The position numbers were made by a program, and so were the translations under genes. 64,000 nucleotides of DNA from Chelydra serpentina (taxonomy: Eukaryota > Chordata > Testudines > Chelydridae), in the NCBI GenBank assembly GCA_037349315.1, contig JBAIAC010000020.1:806001-870000 (forward strand). The letters are read 5' to 3'. Position 1 is the first letter of the stretch. Each line of letters starts with the position of its first letter. Below are positions 12,336-24,800 of the stretch, one piece after another. Under the pieces are notes generated by a model that saw only the letters and a list, made by a program, of their open reading frames with translations, did no database searches and was not told the DNA's origin.

Positions 12336-12737
12336 CCCGTAGTCAGTCTCTCCCCATAGCTCATTTAAATGTTGGGATGGTCGTTGTGTGGGGAAGGAGC
12401 CGGCTTTCCCTGTTCACTGGAAAATGGTTCTGTGGGGCGCACCACATGCTGTCTGCATGGCTGGGCACAGGCTGATGGACATGGGAGCTGCTGGGAGCTA
12501 CACCAGGGAAAGCTGGGGGTGGGGTGAAGCAGGGGAGCCTTCCAAGTCAGCTGGGGGCAGGGGGGATGGTGCCAGGGGCCCCATAGGGGAAGTGAAGACC
12601 CCCAGACCCCAGATGAGCCGCATCAGCATCCCCACACACCAGGCACCTGGCAGCCCTGGGGCTGCTCTGCACAGGATCCCACCGGCCCGTCTCTCGCTGC
12701 AGGCTGAGCCCAGCCCAGCCCGGCTGGCATGCGGCTC

Positions 12738-12868
12738 TCACAGCACCGCGTCTTCCCTCACCAGCCAGGTCATTTCGCTATCGGGCTCCTCGGGGGGCTC
12801 TGGATTTGCCGGTCCCTGGGGCCGGGGTGGTGTCCCTGGAGCCCCCAGCTCCTCCAGGTGCACATGGC
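12738..12868 (-). CDS. Terminal exon: cytoplasmic tail and stop codon
   Basis: Acceptor gcttgcag is followed in phase 1 by codons for [36 protein letters not shown] and VREDAVL, then TGA at 12738-12740. Joined to the transmembrane exon, this gives a tail of about 56 residues. It is rich in Pro and Glu and contains no tyrosine, so the phosphotyrosine motifs used by WC1-type receptors are absent unless an alternative exon supplies them. No convincing extra exon was seen between 12869 and 13970. No clear polyadenylation signal was found just downstream. Confidence 0.75.
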
Positions 12869-15800
12869 CTGCAAGCAAGAGGACAGGGTGAAGCACCCGG
12901 GCCAATGACCTTTCCCCCGGCCCCACCACACCCCCACCATAGTGTTGCCAACTTTCGAATCGCACAAAGTCGAGCACCCCTGCTCCTCCCCTTCTCCAAG
13001 GCCCCACCCCTCACTCACCTCAAGCCCCCTCCCGCCATCGCTCGCTCTCCCCCACCCTCATGCACTTTCACCTGGCTAGAGCAGGGGGCTGGGGTGTGAG
13101 AGGGCACGTGGGCTCTGACTGGTGGTGTGGGCTCTGGGGCGGGACCAGGGATGAGGGGTTTGGGGTGCAGGAGAGGGCTGGGCAGGGCTTGGGATGTTGG
13201 GGGAGTACGGGCTCCAGGAGGACTTTGGGTGCAGGAGGGGAGTCAAGGCTGGGGCAGGTGGTTAGAGTGCGGGGAAGGGGGTGGTGAGGGCTCCGGCTGG
13301 GGCTGTGGGCTCTAGGATGGTCCCAGGGATGAGGGGTTTGAGGTGCAGGAGGGGGCTGGGTCAGGGTACGGTGTGTGTGGGTGTACCGGCTCTGGGAGGG
13401 AGTTTGGGTGTGGGAGGAGACTCCAGGTTGGATCAGGAGGTGGGGGTCCAGGAGGGGATTTGGGGTGCGAGGTCCCAGCGCCGCTTACCACGGCTCCCAG
13501 GAAGCGGCCACCAGTCCCTGCGGCCCCTAGGTCCATGGGCGGCCAGGGAGGATCCGTGCGCTGCTTTCGCGTCTGCAGGCACTGCTCCTGCAGCTCCTAT
13601 TGGTTGCGGTTCCTGGCCAATGGGAGCTGTGGAGGCAGCACTCGGGGCGGAGGCAGCGCACGGAGCCTGCCATAGCTCCAGGCCCCTGCTGCACCACTGA
13701 CCGGATCCCTAGCAACCCTACCCCAGCCAGGGCAGGGTTGTAGGGATGGGGCACCTGCAGGCCTGTGCGTGAAAACCAGAGCAGGGTCCCCAGTAGCTGT
13801 GAGAGCAGCATGTCCCCATGCAGGGAGGCAGCCCAGGGCATGGACAGGGCACTGGGCTGCCGCTCAGGGGCACTTGGCTACAGCTGACACTGGAATCCTG
13901 GGTCAGGTCGGCAACCCTCATCCCAGGCCCGCTTCCTTGCAGCGCTGTGCTCAGGGTGCAGGGCTCTTACCAAGGGGGTTTCCAGCGGCTCTGTCCCGCC
14001 GCATCCTCCAGCAGAGCAGGCCCCCGCAGATCAGCACCACGACTGCACCCAGGCCGAGGATCACGGACCAGAGCAGCCCAGAGCCTGGGGAGAGAGCCAG
14101 GCAGTGAGCTGTGCCCCCCCACGGACCTGCCACAACCATGGGGCTGACCCCAGCGTCTGCCCCACAGCCCCTGGGACTGACTCTCTGCCCTCCCACAGTC
14201 CCTTGCCAAGGCCGACTCCATCCCCTTCCCCATAACCCCCCATGGCCCGACTCTGCCCCCACACCACAGGTCCCCACCACGGCTGACTCCCTCACCTGCC
14301 CCATAGTCCCTATGGGTCTGACTGTCACCCCCTCCACAGCCCCCATCCTGAGTCCACTTCCCTACTCCACCCCACAACCCCAACGGGATTCAGTTACTTG
14401 CCCTCAGAACCTTGGCTGGCCAACCCCATCCCCTCTGCCACAGGCCCCAAAGGGAAGGCGGAGTGTGGGGCAATGTAGGGCTCTGCCCTGGGGTTGGCTA
14501 AGGGGTAGGGTTGCCAACTGTCTAATCACACAAACCCAAATACCCTTTCCCCGCCCCTTTCCCCAAGGACACGCCCCTTCTCACTCCATTCCCCCCTCCC
14601 TCCATTGCTCACTCTCCCCCAACCGTCACTCACTTTCACCAGGCTGAGGCAGGGGGTTGGTGCAGGAGGGGATGTGGGCTCTGGGAGAGAGTTTGGGTGC
14701 AGGAGGGGGCTCAGGGCTGGTGCAGGGAGTTGGGGTGTGGGAGGGGGCTCAGGACTGGGCTGCCCCCAGGAACCATTCCCAGCCCAAGGAGTCTGGGGGA
14801 GCGGGATGTGTTAGAGAGAGGGTTGGGGGCACTAGCTTCCAGAGGCCTCTCCCAGCTACTCCCACAGGCCCTGTCTCTCAGACTCCTCCCCAGGCCCTAT
14901 CCCCCAGACTCCTCGCCCAGGCCCCACAGGCTCTCTCACCCCCAGATCTGTGCTCTGGGTTTGCCTGCAGGGGTAGCAGCCTCCAGCACCAGAGCCAGGG
15001 CTGGCAGGAGCCTCCGGGAGCCCCATGGTGGAGGAGGCTGCTTAGAGACCCAGGAGTGGTGCCCCAGGATGAGCTGGGCTGTTGGAACCGCTGGGACAGC
15101 CAGTAATCTCGGTGTGTTGGGCAGGAGCCCTGGCGCTGCCCCCCTGGAGATTGGCATCCCCCTGGCATGGCGAGGGTGTCACTCCCCGCCCACCCCGTGT
15201 CTGCAGGAACATGGGCATGGCTACGGCGCTGACACTCACCGGCCTGCCCAGCACACACCACGCTGGCCTCGGAGCCACGGCCACACAGCCCGGGACCCAG
15301 CCGGCTCAGCTGGCACTCACTGATGAGAGACTCCTGACCCGAGCAGCTCACGCCCTCCAGCCAGACGTCGCCGGCCCCGTGACCAAACCGAGCAAGCCCC
15401 GGGGCTGACAGCGCCGTGCCGCAGCCCAGCTGCTTGCACACCACCCCCGCCTCCGGCAGGCCCCAGCCGGCATCACACACGGCACCCCAGGTGTCGTTGA
15501 TCAGCACCTCCACTCGCCCGGAGCAGGGGCTTGGGCCACTCGTCAGCCGCAACCTCAGCTGGCCCTGATCTGAAACACAAAGCACAGGGCATGAGAGGCT
15601 GTTCCCAGCCGCCAGGCGTCCGGATACCTGGCACGGCACGCGGATGGTGTGTGTGTGTCTGCACAGAGCAGGGAGGAGCCATTTCTCTTCATCCCACCTG
15701 TGTGCATGTGTGCGCACACTCACACAAACACACACGCACCCCCCCATACATATGCTGCTACAGAAGCAGACACACACATACAGTCCGATGCACAACCTCT

Positions 15801-18800
15801 ATATGGCCCTTTGCGCACAAACACACATTGCCTCAAACGCACACAAACACACATGCATACTGCACCACCATACACACGCTGCTACACAAACAGACACATA
15901 CACCCAGAGTCCCATGCACAACCCCCATAAGTTCTTATGCACACACGCGCGCATTGCCTCAAATACACACACTGTCACATGCACACATTACCATTAGAGT
16001 TGCCAACTGTCTAATCATACAAACCCAAACACTCTAGTCCCGCCTCTGCCCTGCCTCTGTCTCGAGGCCCCGCCCCTGCTCCCTCCATCCTCCCTCCCTC
16101 TGTTGCTCACTCTCCCCCACCCTTACTCTCATCCAGTTGGGGCAGGTGGTTAGGGTGCAGGAGGAGGTGAGGGGTGCAGGCTTCGGGAGGGAGTTTGGGT
16201 TTGGGAGGGGGCTTAGGGCAGGGGCAGGCGGTTGGAGTGCAGGAGGGGGATGGGAGCCACGGCCAATGGGAGCTGCGGAGTCAGTGCTCAAGACTGGGCA
16301 GCATGCAGAGACCGCCTGGCTGCCCCTGCGCCTAGGAGCCAGAGGGACGTGCTGGTCACTTCTGGGAGCCATGTGGAGCCCGGGCAGGTAGGGAGCCTGC
16401 CTTAGCCCTGCTGCGCTGCTGGACTTTTAGTGCCTAAAATCTCCCAGATTGGTTTCAGTGGCCTCTGGGAGATCGAGCCCAATTCTGGGAGACTCCCGGG
16501 CAGTCTGGGAGGGTTGGCAACCCTAACTGCCACACATGTATGCGAATATTCATAGACTGTCCCATGCACACCCCTTCACACACACACACACACACACACA
16601 CAGCCACAAAAAGGTACAGAGAAAATCACATCCAAACCCCAAAACGCACACACACACCAACACACCTAGGCTGACTCCCAGGGGTTAGCACCCTCTGCAG
16701 AGCCCCCACCCCACTTCCAGCAGCACAGGCTCCTACCACCCTGGGTGTTACCTGAGCACACAACACTGGCATCTTCTCCGGGGTTACAGCCATACTCTCC
16801 CCAAGGCCTAGCCCTGCATTCGGTGAGGGCAGCTTCTGCTCCTGTGCACTGAACCTCAACTGGCCACACATGGTCAGATCCTTGTCCGACGTGAGCCCCA
16901 CGTGGCGCTGATAACGCCGTCCCACAGCCCAGCTGCCTGCACACAACTTCAGCCTCGGACAAGCCCCAGGTGTCATCACACACGGTTCCCCACTGCTGGT
17001 TGTGAAGCACCTCGACTCTCCCAGCGCAGCGACTCGGGCCGTTCACCAATCGGAGCTGAGCCATTTCTGAGACGCCTGAGTCTGCAAACACCCAAGGGAA
17101 TAAACTCTCAGGGAGGTTCCTGTGCATTTGATCTCTAGTGACACAGGGAACGTAGCGCCTTGAGACGCAGGACTGGCTGGAGAGGCAGACTCTGGAAATT
17201 GAGAGCAAGGAAAATTCCGGCTGCTTTTTGTTTTGTACTGTGTTCAGGGAAACTGGACTTTGTAAATAAACCAGATCATAGAATCATAGAATCATAGAAT
17301 CTCAGGGTTGGAAGGGACCTCAGGAGGTCATCTAGTCCAACCCCCTGCTCAAAGCAGGACCAACCCCAACTAGATCATCCCAGCCAGGGCTTTGTCAAGC
17401 CTGACCTTAAAAACCTCTAAGGAAGGAGATTCCACCACCTCCCTAGGTAACCCATTCCAGTGCTTCACCACCCTACTAGTGAAAAAGTTTTTCCTAATAT
17501 CCAACCTAAACCTCCCCCTCTGCAACTTGAGACCATTACTTGAGATCGTGCCAAAGAAACACTTGACTTGTGTAAATAATTTCTCCTCTTCCCAGAAACA
17601 CCCGTCAAAACTCCACTATGGCTAATGCAAAAATTGGGCAACACTCCTCATTTAGGAAGAGCAGAGCGGGCACACGGCAGTGGGGGGTGGCACCCTGACT
17701 TCCTTTACAGTTAGTGAGCACTCAGCAGTGTCAGACATGGAAAGTGTAGGGAACACAGTTCCCATTGAGACATGGCAAGAGGGGGTACCACTGGGGTCTG
17801 AAACGCCCCCCAAATCAAAGACCAGGGTGAACGGCACTTTGAACACCTGCTCCAATGTGTGGAAAGACATTCTGCTTTGCTCTGGGGGATCAGTCTATGG
17901 GAGCCTGCAGGGGTCTCGTGTTGCCACGAGAAAAACATGCCTGGAGTTTCTAAGAATGATCAGTGATAATTTTCTAGCACAACAAGTATGGCCCCTGACT
18001 CGGGCTGGCCCTACAGGCGACTGACGGATAAAGGAGAATTTATCACCGAATTACAAATGGGAAGGTGCAGAGGTGCAAGTGATCCGGACCTGGTTACACT
18101 GGCTATGTGCAAACACAAAACTGCCCTGACAGCGGTGATGGGGTGTACCAGATGTTTGCTGCCCTCTGCTGGACACCCCACCAGTTCAGCACACTCTGCC
18201 TTAACAGGCTTCCCTGCTGGAAGGGAAGAGCAGTGAGTTCAGACCTCCAGGGGTTGCCTCGAGCGGTCTCCCACGATCAGCTGCAGGTAGAATCAGCGAG
18301 AGTTGGTCCCTCGGCACCTAGAAGCACGGGGAGCAGACAGAGGTCAGGGCCCAGCAGGCCAGATGAAAAGGGCTGGCTCCTTCCAGCGCACCATTCTGGT
18401 GAAGCTGGGACAGGGAGGGCCAGTGGGCCAGTTTCCCAAAGCTGAAAACAATTACACTATGAGCAAAATTGATTGAGAGGAAAGGTTTAAACCTAAACTG
18501 TGAACGACAATTGGGAAATGTTTAGGATGCTCAATAACCCGACAACTCCACAGTCACAGAAGATGGATTTGTTGGTTATAAAAATATCCTGATTAAGAAG
18601 GGAAGTAATGCAGCAACAAATAATAACAACGATGGTATCCGTAAGTGTCACAGGCTGGTGTCACCGTACCCATTCCTTCCCTCCAGCCAGGAGGATTTGA
18701 GTGAACTGCTAGAGGGTTACAGCCTCTGCCACCTGGTCTCCAGGCCCCTTGTTGGGCTCCAGGCACCTCCAGGCATAATGTCTGAGGTATTGGGCTACTG

Positions 18801-21800
18801 CCCTCGGTCTAGCCCCAGTGGGGTACCGTACCGCTCACGACGGGACCTCTGTTGGTATGTTTCTGGGCTAATACCAGTCTGGTCAAGGATGGCTGCCTTC
18901 ACTTTGACATAATCCAAGGCATCCTGGTGATCCAAGTTTTGGTAAGCCAGCTGGGCTGGCCCCATCAGATATGGGGAAAGAAGGCTAGACCAGTGTTCTG
19001 GAGGTCACTGAGCGGCCATGGCCACCCGTTAAAAGTCACTAGGAAAGTCTCGGGGTCGTCCCCAGGCCCCATCTTGGTAAGCTGCAGTGGGAGGTCAGGC
19101 AGCATGGACCCTAGGTTGGACTCTGTCGGGTGACAGTCAAAGCCCCTCCAGGCCATAGTAACATTGTTGTCTGCTGAACTAGCCTTTCCTGCTGGGCCTG
19201 TGGCTGCATGGATAGTTCACTCATCAATTGCTGTTGCTGTTAGCGATCGGTTGCAACAGCTCCGCCTAGTGCTGCTGCTGCTGAGTTGCTTGTTGTTGCT
19301 GGCCCTCAAGTAGCCACTGCGAGACTTTCTCAGACTCCACATTCTCCCAATGCTAATGAACTACAACAAACAGAGGGAAAACCCCTCCCTCTGTCAGGTT
19401 TCCTAGTGTAAGCCTATCAGCAGGCTTCGATCGGTGCCCACGTTCTGCACCACGTGTGACCGGGTAGGGGAACCACAAGCAGTGCAGGGTGAGTGCACCC
19501 CATACTGTGAGGTGAGGCCAAATGGCTACAGTCGATATAACTGCCTCTGCCTCTGGGATGGTATGGCCTAGTGGTCAGAGTCAATTCGTCTGCCCTTGTC
19601 CTCAGGGGTAGAACACTTGATGGTAAGGGTTGATACAGATGCCCTCTCCCTCAGGGCTGGATGATCCGAAGGCCAGAGCCAATAGGACTGCCCGTGTCTC
19701 AGGGCTGTGTGGCCCAATGGCCAGAGTCAGCAGAGTTGCCCTCACTCGCAGGGCAGTAAGGCCTTGTGGCCAGAGTCAGTAGAGTTGCCCTAATCGGCAG
19801 GGCAGTAAGGCTTTGCAGTCAGTGCCAATGGGCCGCCAGCTGGGGTGTGTGTGTGTGGTGGCCAGGGTAGGGGGATCCAGGCCCAACCTGCTCCACCGGG
19901 TCCCATCCCAGGGCCCTACCAGTGGCAGAGCACTCCACCACTGTGTCAGCAGGGCTACAACCGAAACATTTCAACTTCCCACAGGACTATAGCTAGTCGT
20001 CCCCCCGCTGCCACTTCCTATCACGTCTCTTGGAACTGCCGTTGAGATCTCTGGGCTTCTCGGTGCATGCGGTTCCCAATGACTCTGATCCCTCTCAGGC
20101 GTCCGCATGCACTTCGGCATCTCTCTGGGTCTCGGTGCCTCTGGCATCCACAGTCAGAAGTTCCAGCTGCTCCTGGACAGGAGCCAGCAAGGAACATCTT
20201 TCCTCCTTGGTGGTCAGCCCAAACTGAGCCTGGCTGCTCCCTTTTATACTAGTGCTGCACCTGGAGCATGCCCAGTACAGTAGGGATGTGGGGATGCGAC
20301 TTCCTCAGCTAACAGCAAGGAGTTAACCCTTCCCCTTCCAGTGTGGGGTGAGTGCACCCCGCCACATCACCCTTTAATCTTCTCTTTGTTAAATAGATTG
20401 TGCTCCTTGAGTTTACCACTACAAAGCATGTTTTCTAATCCTTTAATCCTCCAATTGATCAACATCCTTCTTAAATTCTGGACACCAGAACTGAACACAG
20501 GATTCCAGAAGCAGTCACACCAGTGCCAAATAACAGAGGTAAAATCACCTCTCTGCTCCGATTCAAGAGCCCCCTGTTTATGCATCGCAGGATCACAATA
20601 GATCTATTGCCCATAGTGTCACACCCCTCAGCAGGGTCAGGCAGGAGATCGCTCACACTCCATGGGCAAGGCGAGACAGGAGATCGCTCACACTCCCTCA
20701 GGCAGGGAGAAGCAGGGCATTGCTCACACTCCCTGGGACACAGTGAGGAAGGACATTACTCACGCTGCCTCGGGCAGGGCCAGGCAGGAGATCGCTCACA
20801 CTCCCTTGGGCAGGGCCAGGCAGGAGATAGCTCACACTCCCTTGGGCAAAGATGTCCTCCTCTCATCTCCCCTTCGATTGGCTCAGTCATCCTTCCATCC
20901 CCCTGGGTTCACCCTGTTACAGAGCTCAACATCCTTGGCAAAGTGACGCACTGCAATATTCCCCAGTTCCCACGTACGCCGCAAGAAGCTTGTCTCCCTT
21001 TTTCGTCAGACCAAATAATCTGAGTTATGTATCCAACACATATTTTTGCTGCTTCTCTCTGCAGATATTAAGGATTGGATACTTTCCTGTCTTATCTGTC
21101 AGCAGGGAGAGGCAAAAGTCCTTTGGGAGTCGTGCCCCAACCTACTAAGGTTGACGCAGATTGACTTGAAAGGCCCAGTGCCAGAAACACTGGCTGGAAA
21201 TTGGTAGTCGCTGACCATGTGTGACACTTTCCCAAAGCAGGTGGTGCTGCAGTGACTGAAGGATAAAAGGACTGAAACAGCTATGACTGCACTGATGAGA
21301 CCGGTAGGGTTGCAATTCATCCCACCCGGCTGCACCTGCAGTTACGAGGTTTGTATCATGGTTACTCTATGAGGTTTGCTGAGAACTCCAGATAACCAAG
21401 GTGAGTACCAGTGTTGCCTATCCTGTGAGTAAAGGGGCAGTGGAGAGAGTAAACCACGCCATCGGTTCCATTCTTACAGCCTGAGTCGATGAAGACCAAC
21501 AAGACTGGGAAATGAAGATATCGTTTGTTATCTTAGCACAGCCTCAATCAACTATCTCTTACTCTGCTTCTGAGATCATTTGTGGACCCTGCAAACCCAG
21601 GCTTCCCAGTGACTTGATGTTCAGCAGCAAGACCTGGCCAGGCCCCTGCACCTGTACAGGTCAGAGATACACTGGCGTCTTAGGGCAGGTCGACACTACA
21701 AACTTGCATCAGCGCAGCTGCTCCATTGCAGCTGTACTGCCCGAGCGCTTCTGATGAAGACGCTCTAAGCCAGGGGGTTTCAACCTTTTTTCAGTTGCGA

Positions 21801-24800
21801 ACCTTGAAATATTTCGAATGGAGGTGGGGTCCCCTTTGGAAATCTCAGACATAGTCTGTGGACTCCCAAGGGTTCATGGACCACAGGCTGAAAACCACGG
21901 TTCTAAGGTAACAACAACCTTTATCTGATCCCTTAGGCATTGTCTGCAGACTCCTGGGGCAAGTGGACCACAGATTGAAAACCACTGCTCTAAGCCGGGG
22001 AGAGCTCTCTGGTCGGCTTACTAACTCCATCCCCGTGAGAGGCAGTAGCTTTGTCCACGGGAGACGCTCTCCTGCCAACATAGCACTTTCTGCATGGGGA
22101 GTTGAGGTCGGTATAACTACGTCACTCAGGGGTGTGGATTTTTCACAGCCCTGAGCAATGTAGTTATACCGAAGTAATTGTGTAGCGTAACCGTGGCCTT
22201 ATCTCAGTGGCCTGAGGACAGCATTCCAGCAGATGGAGGAGAAGATGAGCCGGAAGGGAGCGTGCCAGGCACGAGATGCCAGGAGAGAGGAGAATGGAAT
22301 GCCCGTGCAGGAAGGACAGAAGGTGCAGCAGCGGCTACATGACTGGAAAAAGCATCCTGGAAAAGAATCCCAAACTTACTCCTTTGGAGGGGACTTTACA
22401 TGGTCATTAAAAGCTGATCATCTTATCCTTGCTGATACCAAAAGCAAGAGCATGCAGCTTACCTCAGCACATTGCCATCTTCTACAGACAGCCTGTCCAC
22501 AACAGATAGGCCTCACCGAGAGGGCATGAACCCGCCACTCACTGATAATCTAGGTCCAACTACGACTGATATCTCCATGAGTGAATATAGGATTTGAGCA
22601 GGCAGAATGACAAGGAAACCTGTGTGGATGGCAAAGTACCTGGGTTCCTAGGAGTTATTGTTTTAAATTCTCATTTAACTGGCAGGGGGGAGGGAAAAGC
22701 TCTAGTGATCAGTGCAGACAGCACCAACACCAACAGATGATGCTGATGCTGAATCTTTATCTTAGTCTTAAATTACAGAGAATGATGCAGAGAAGGAGCA
22801 AAGAAGCCCAGACACAGCCAGATAATCACTGATCATGTGACCTGAAAAATGCTAAGAGCTTTGGGGTCAGGGTGAGCTGAAAGAGACTTTGAACTGTGAG
22901 CAACGAAACTCTCTCCTTTTGTTTGATTTCTGCTGCGTTCAGCGAGACGGGACTTTGTACAAGCTTTGTAAATAACCAGGATTGCATTGCAGAAATCCAG
23001 CAATGTTAATAACTGTCTCCCTCCTCTTACTTGATATTCCTCCACTTATACATCGCAGGATCACGTTTGCCCGCTTAGCTACAGAATCTTCAATCTCGCC
23101 TTCTATCAGAAACAACCTGCTTGATCCTGAAAATTAGCTAACTGCTCAGATCAAAAAGGAGTATTTGTAATGTATCAGGAACAAACAGAAATCCCAGGGA
23201 TGGCCTAGTTCCAATGCATGGAAGGGATGGCAAAATTGTCAATAAGGATGCAGAAAAGGCAAACATGGGAGATCAATATTTCTGTTTTCCCCTTGGGAAG
23301 AAGCAGGATTACAGGTTCGGTTGATAAATATAACAGTATTTATGTACTATGTGTAAGCGCGATCTGAATGAGGGAAAGGACACTTGCCCAACATACTCTG
23401 GGGTTGGTATTTGCTTATGGTCATATGCTTTCGAATGGTGGTTGTGATGTTTTTACAAATGAATGTGGGTTCCTTTTGCCTTTTTATTAGATATTTTCTT
23501 TGCTATATGCAGTGTCAGTGCTTCAGCATCCTAGTGAAATATTTTTTTCTAATATCCAACCTAGACCTTCCACACTGCTACTTGAGACCATTACTCCTTG
23601 TTCTGTCATCTGCCACCACTGAGAACAGCCGAGCTCCATCCTCTTTGGAACCCTGCTTCAGGTAGTTGAAGGCTGCTATAAAAATCCCCCCTCACTCTTC
23701 TCTTCTGCAGATTATATAAGACCAGTTCCCTCAGCCTCTCCTTATAAGACGTGCCCCAGCCCCCTAATAATTTTCATTGCCCTCTGCTGGACTCTCTCCA
23801 ATTTGCCCATGTCCTTTGTGTAGTGGGGGCCCCCAAACTGGACACAGTACTCAAGATGTGGCCTCACCAGTGCCGAATAGAGGGGAATAATCACTTCCGT
23901 CAATCTGCTGCCAATGCTCCTACTAATGCAGCCCAACATGCAGTTAGCCTTCTTGGCAACAAGGGCAGACTGTTGACTCATTTCCAGCTTCTCATCCCAC
24001 TGTAATCCCCAGGTCCTTTTCTGCAGAACTGACGCTTAGCCAGTAGCAGTGCATGGGATTCTTCCGTCCTAAGTGCAGGACTCTGCACTTGTCCTTGTTG
24101 AACCTCATCAGATTTCTTTTGGCCCAATCCTCCAATTTGTCTAGGTCACTCTGGACCCTATCCCTACCCTCTAGTGTATCTACCTCACCCCCCACCTTAG
24201 TGTAATCTGTGAACTTGCTGAGGGTGCAATCCATCCCATCATCCAGATCATTCATGAAGATGTTGAACAAAACCAGCCCCAGGATAGACCTCTAGTGCAC
24301 TCTGCTTGATACCAGCTGTCAACTAGACATTGAGCCGTTGATCACTACCTGTTGAGCCCGACGATCTAGACAGCTTTCCATCCACTTTATTGTCCATTCA
24401 TCTTATCTAGTTTAATTAAGAGAAAGTTAAGAGATGACTTCATTACAGTCTATCAGTACCTATCGGAGGACACAGAGGGCTCTCAAATCCAGCAGGCAAA
24501 AACAGAATGAGATCCAGTCACTGAAGCTAGATATATTCAGAAATATCAGGGCATTGATACCAGTGAGGTTAATTAATTACTGGAACAATGTATCTAGGGA
24601 CATGTGAGATCCTCTGGCACTTTAAGTCTTTACAGGAAGAAGAAGACTGGGCGTCTTTCTTAAAAATCTGTGATAACTCAAACAGAAGTTGTGGCCTTGA
24701 CTCGAGAGAGATTCTTTCGCCATTGTTTGTTGATGGCCTTACTCAATGCTCAAAAGTCTCCCTTCCAGCCGTAAACTCTGTAAGTCTGAACAGGCTCCAC

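Noticed and set aside
11501..12342. Long periodic frames on both strands (repeated PPELRAPGPVCLC-type peptide)
   Set aside because: They are translations of the 44-bp minisatellite; 44 is not a multiple of 3 and several frames are equally open.
13527..13841. A possible extra cytoplasmic exon containing HPYNPALAG
   Set aside because: An acceptor-like cctgcag precedes it, but no plausible phase 1 donor follows, and part of it lies in a MITE.
14878..15795. A 305-codon minus-strand frame read as one intact protein
   Set aside because: It reads through d18 and both flanking introns. Splice sites at 15240 and 15569 give a standard 330-bp SRCR exon instead.
16666..17208. ATG (MHRNLPES...) upstream of each SRCR exon as a translation start
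   Set aside because: The ATG lies in conserved intron sequence before the tttgcag acceptor. The phase 1 splice junction explains the exon better.
22233..22529. A 98-codon plus-strand frame with a charged start
   Set aside because: No recognisable family and no coding signature; it may be chance in intronic DNA.
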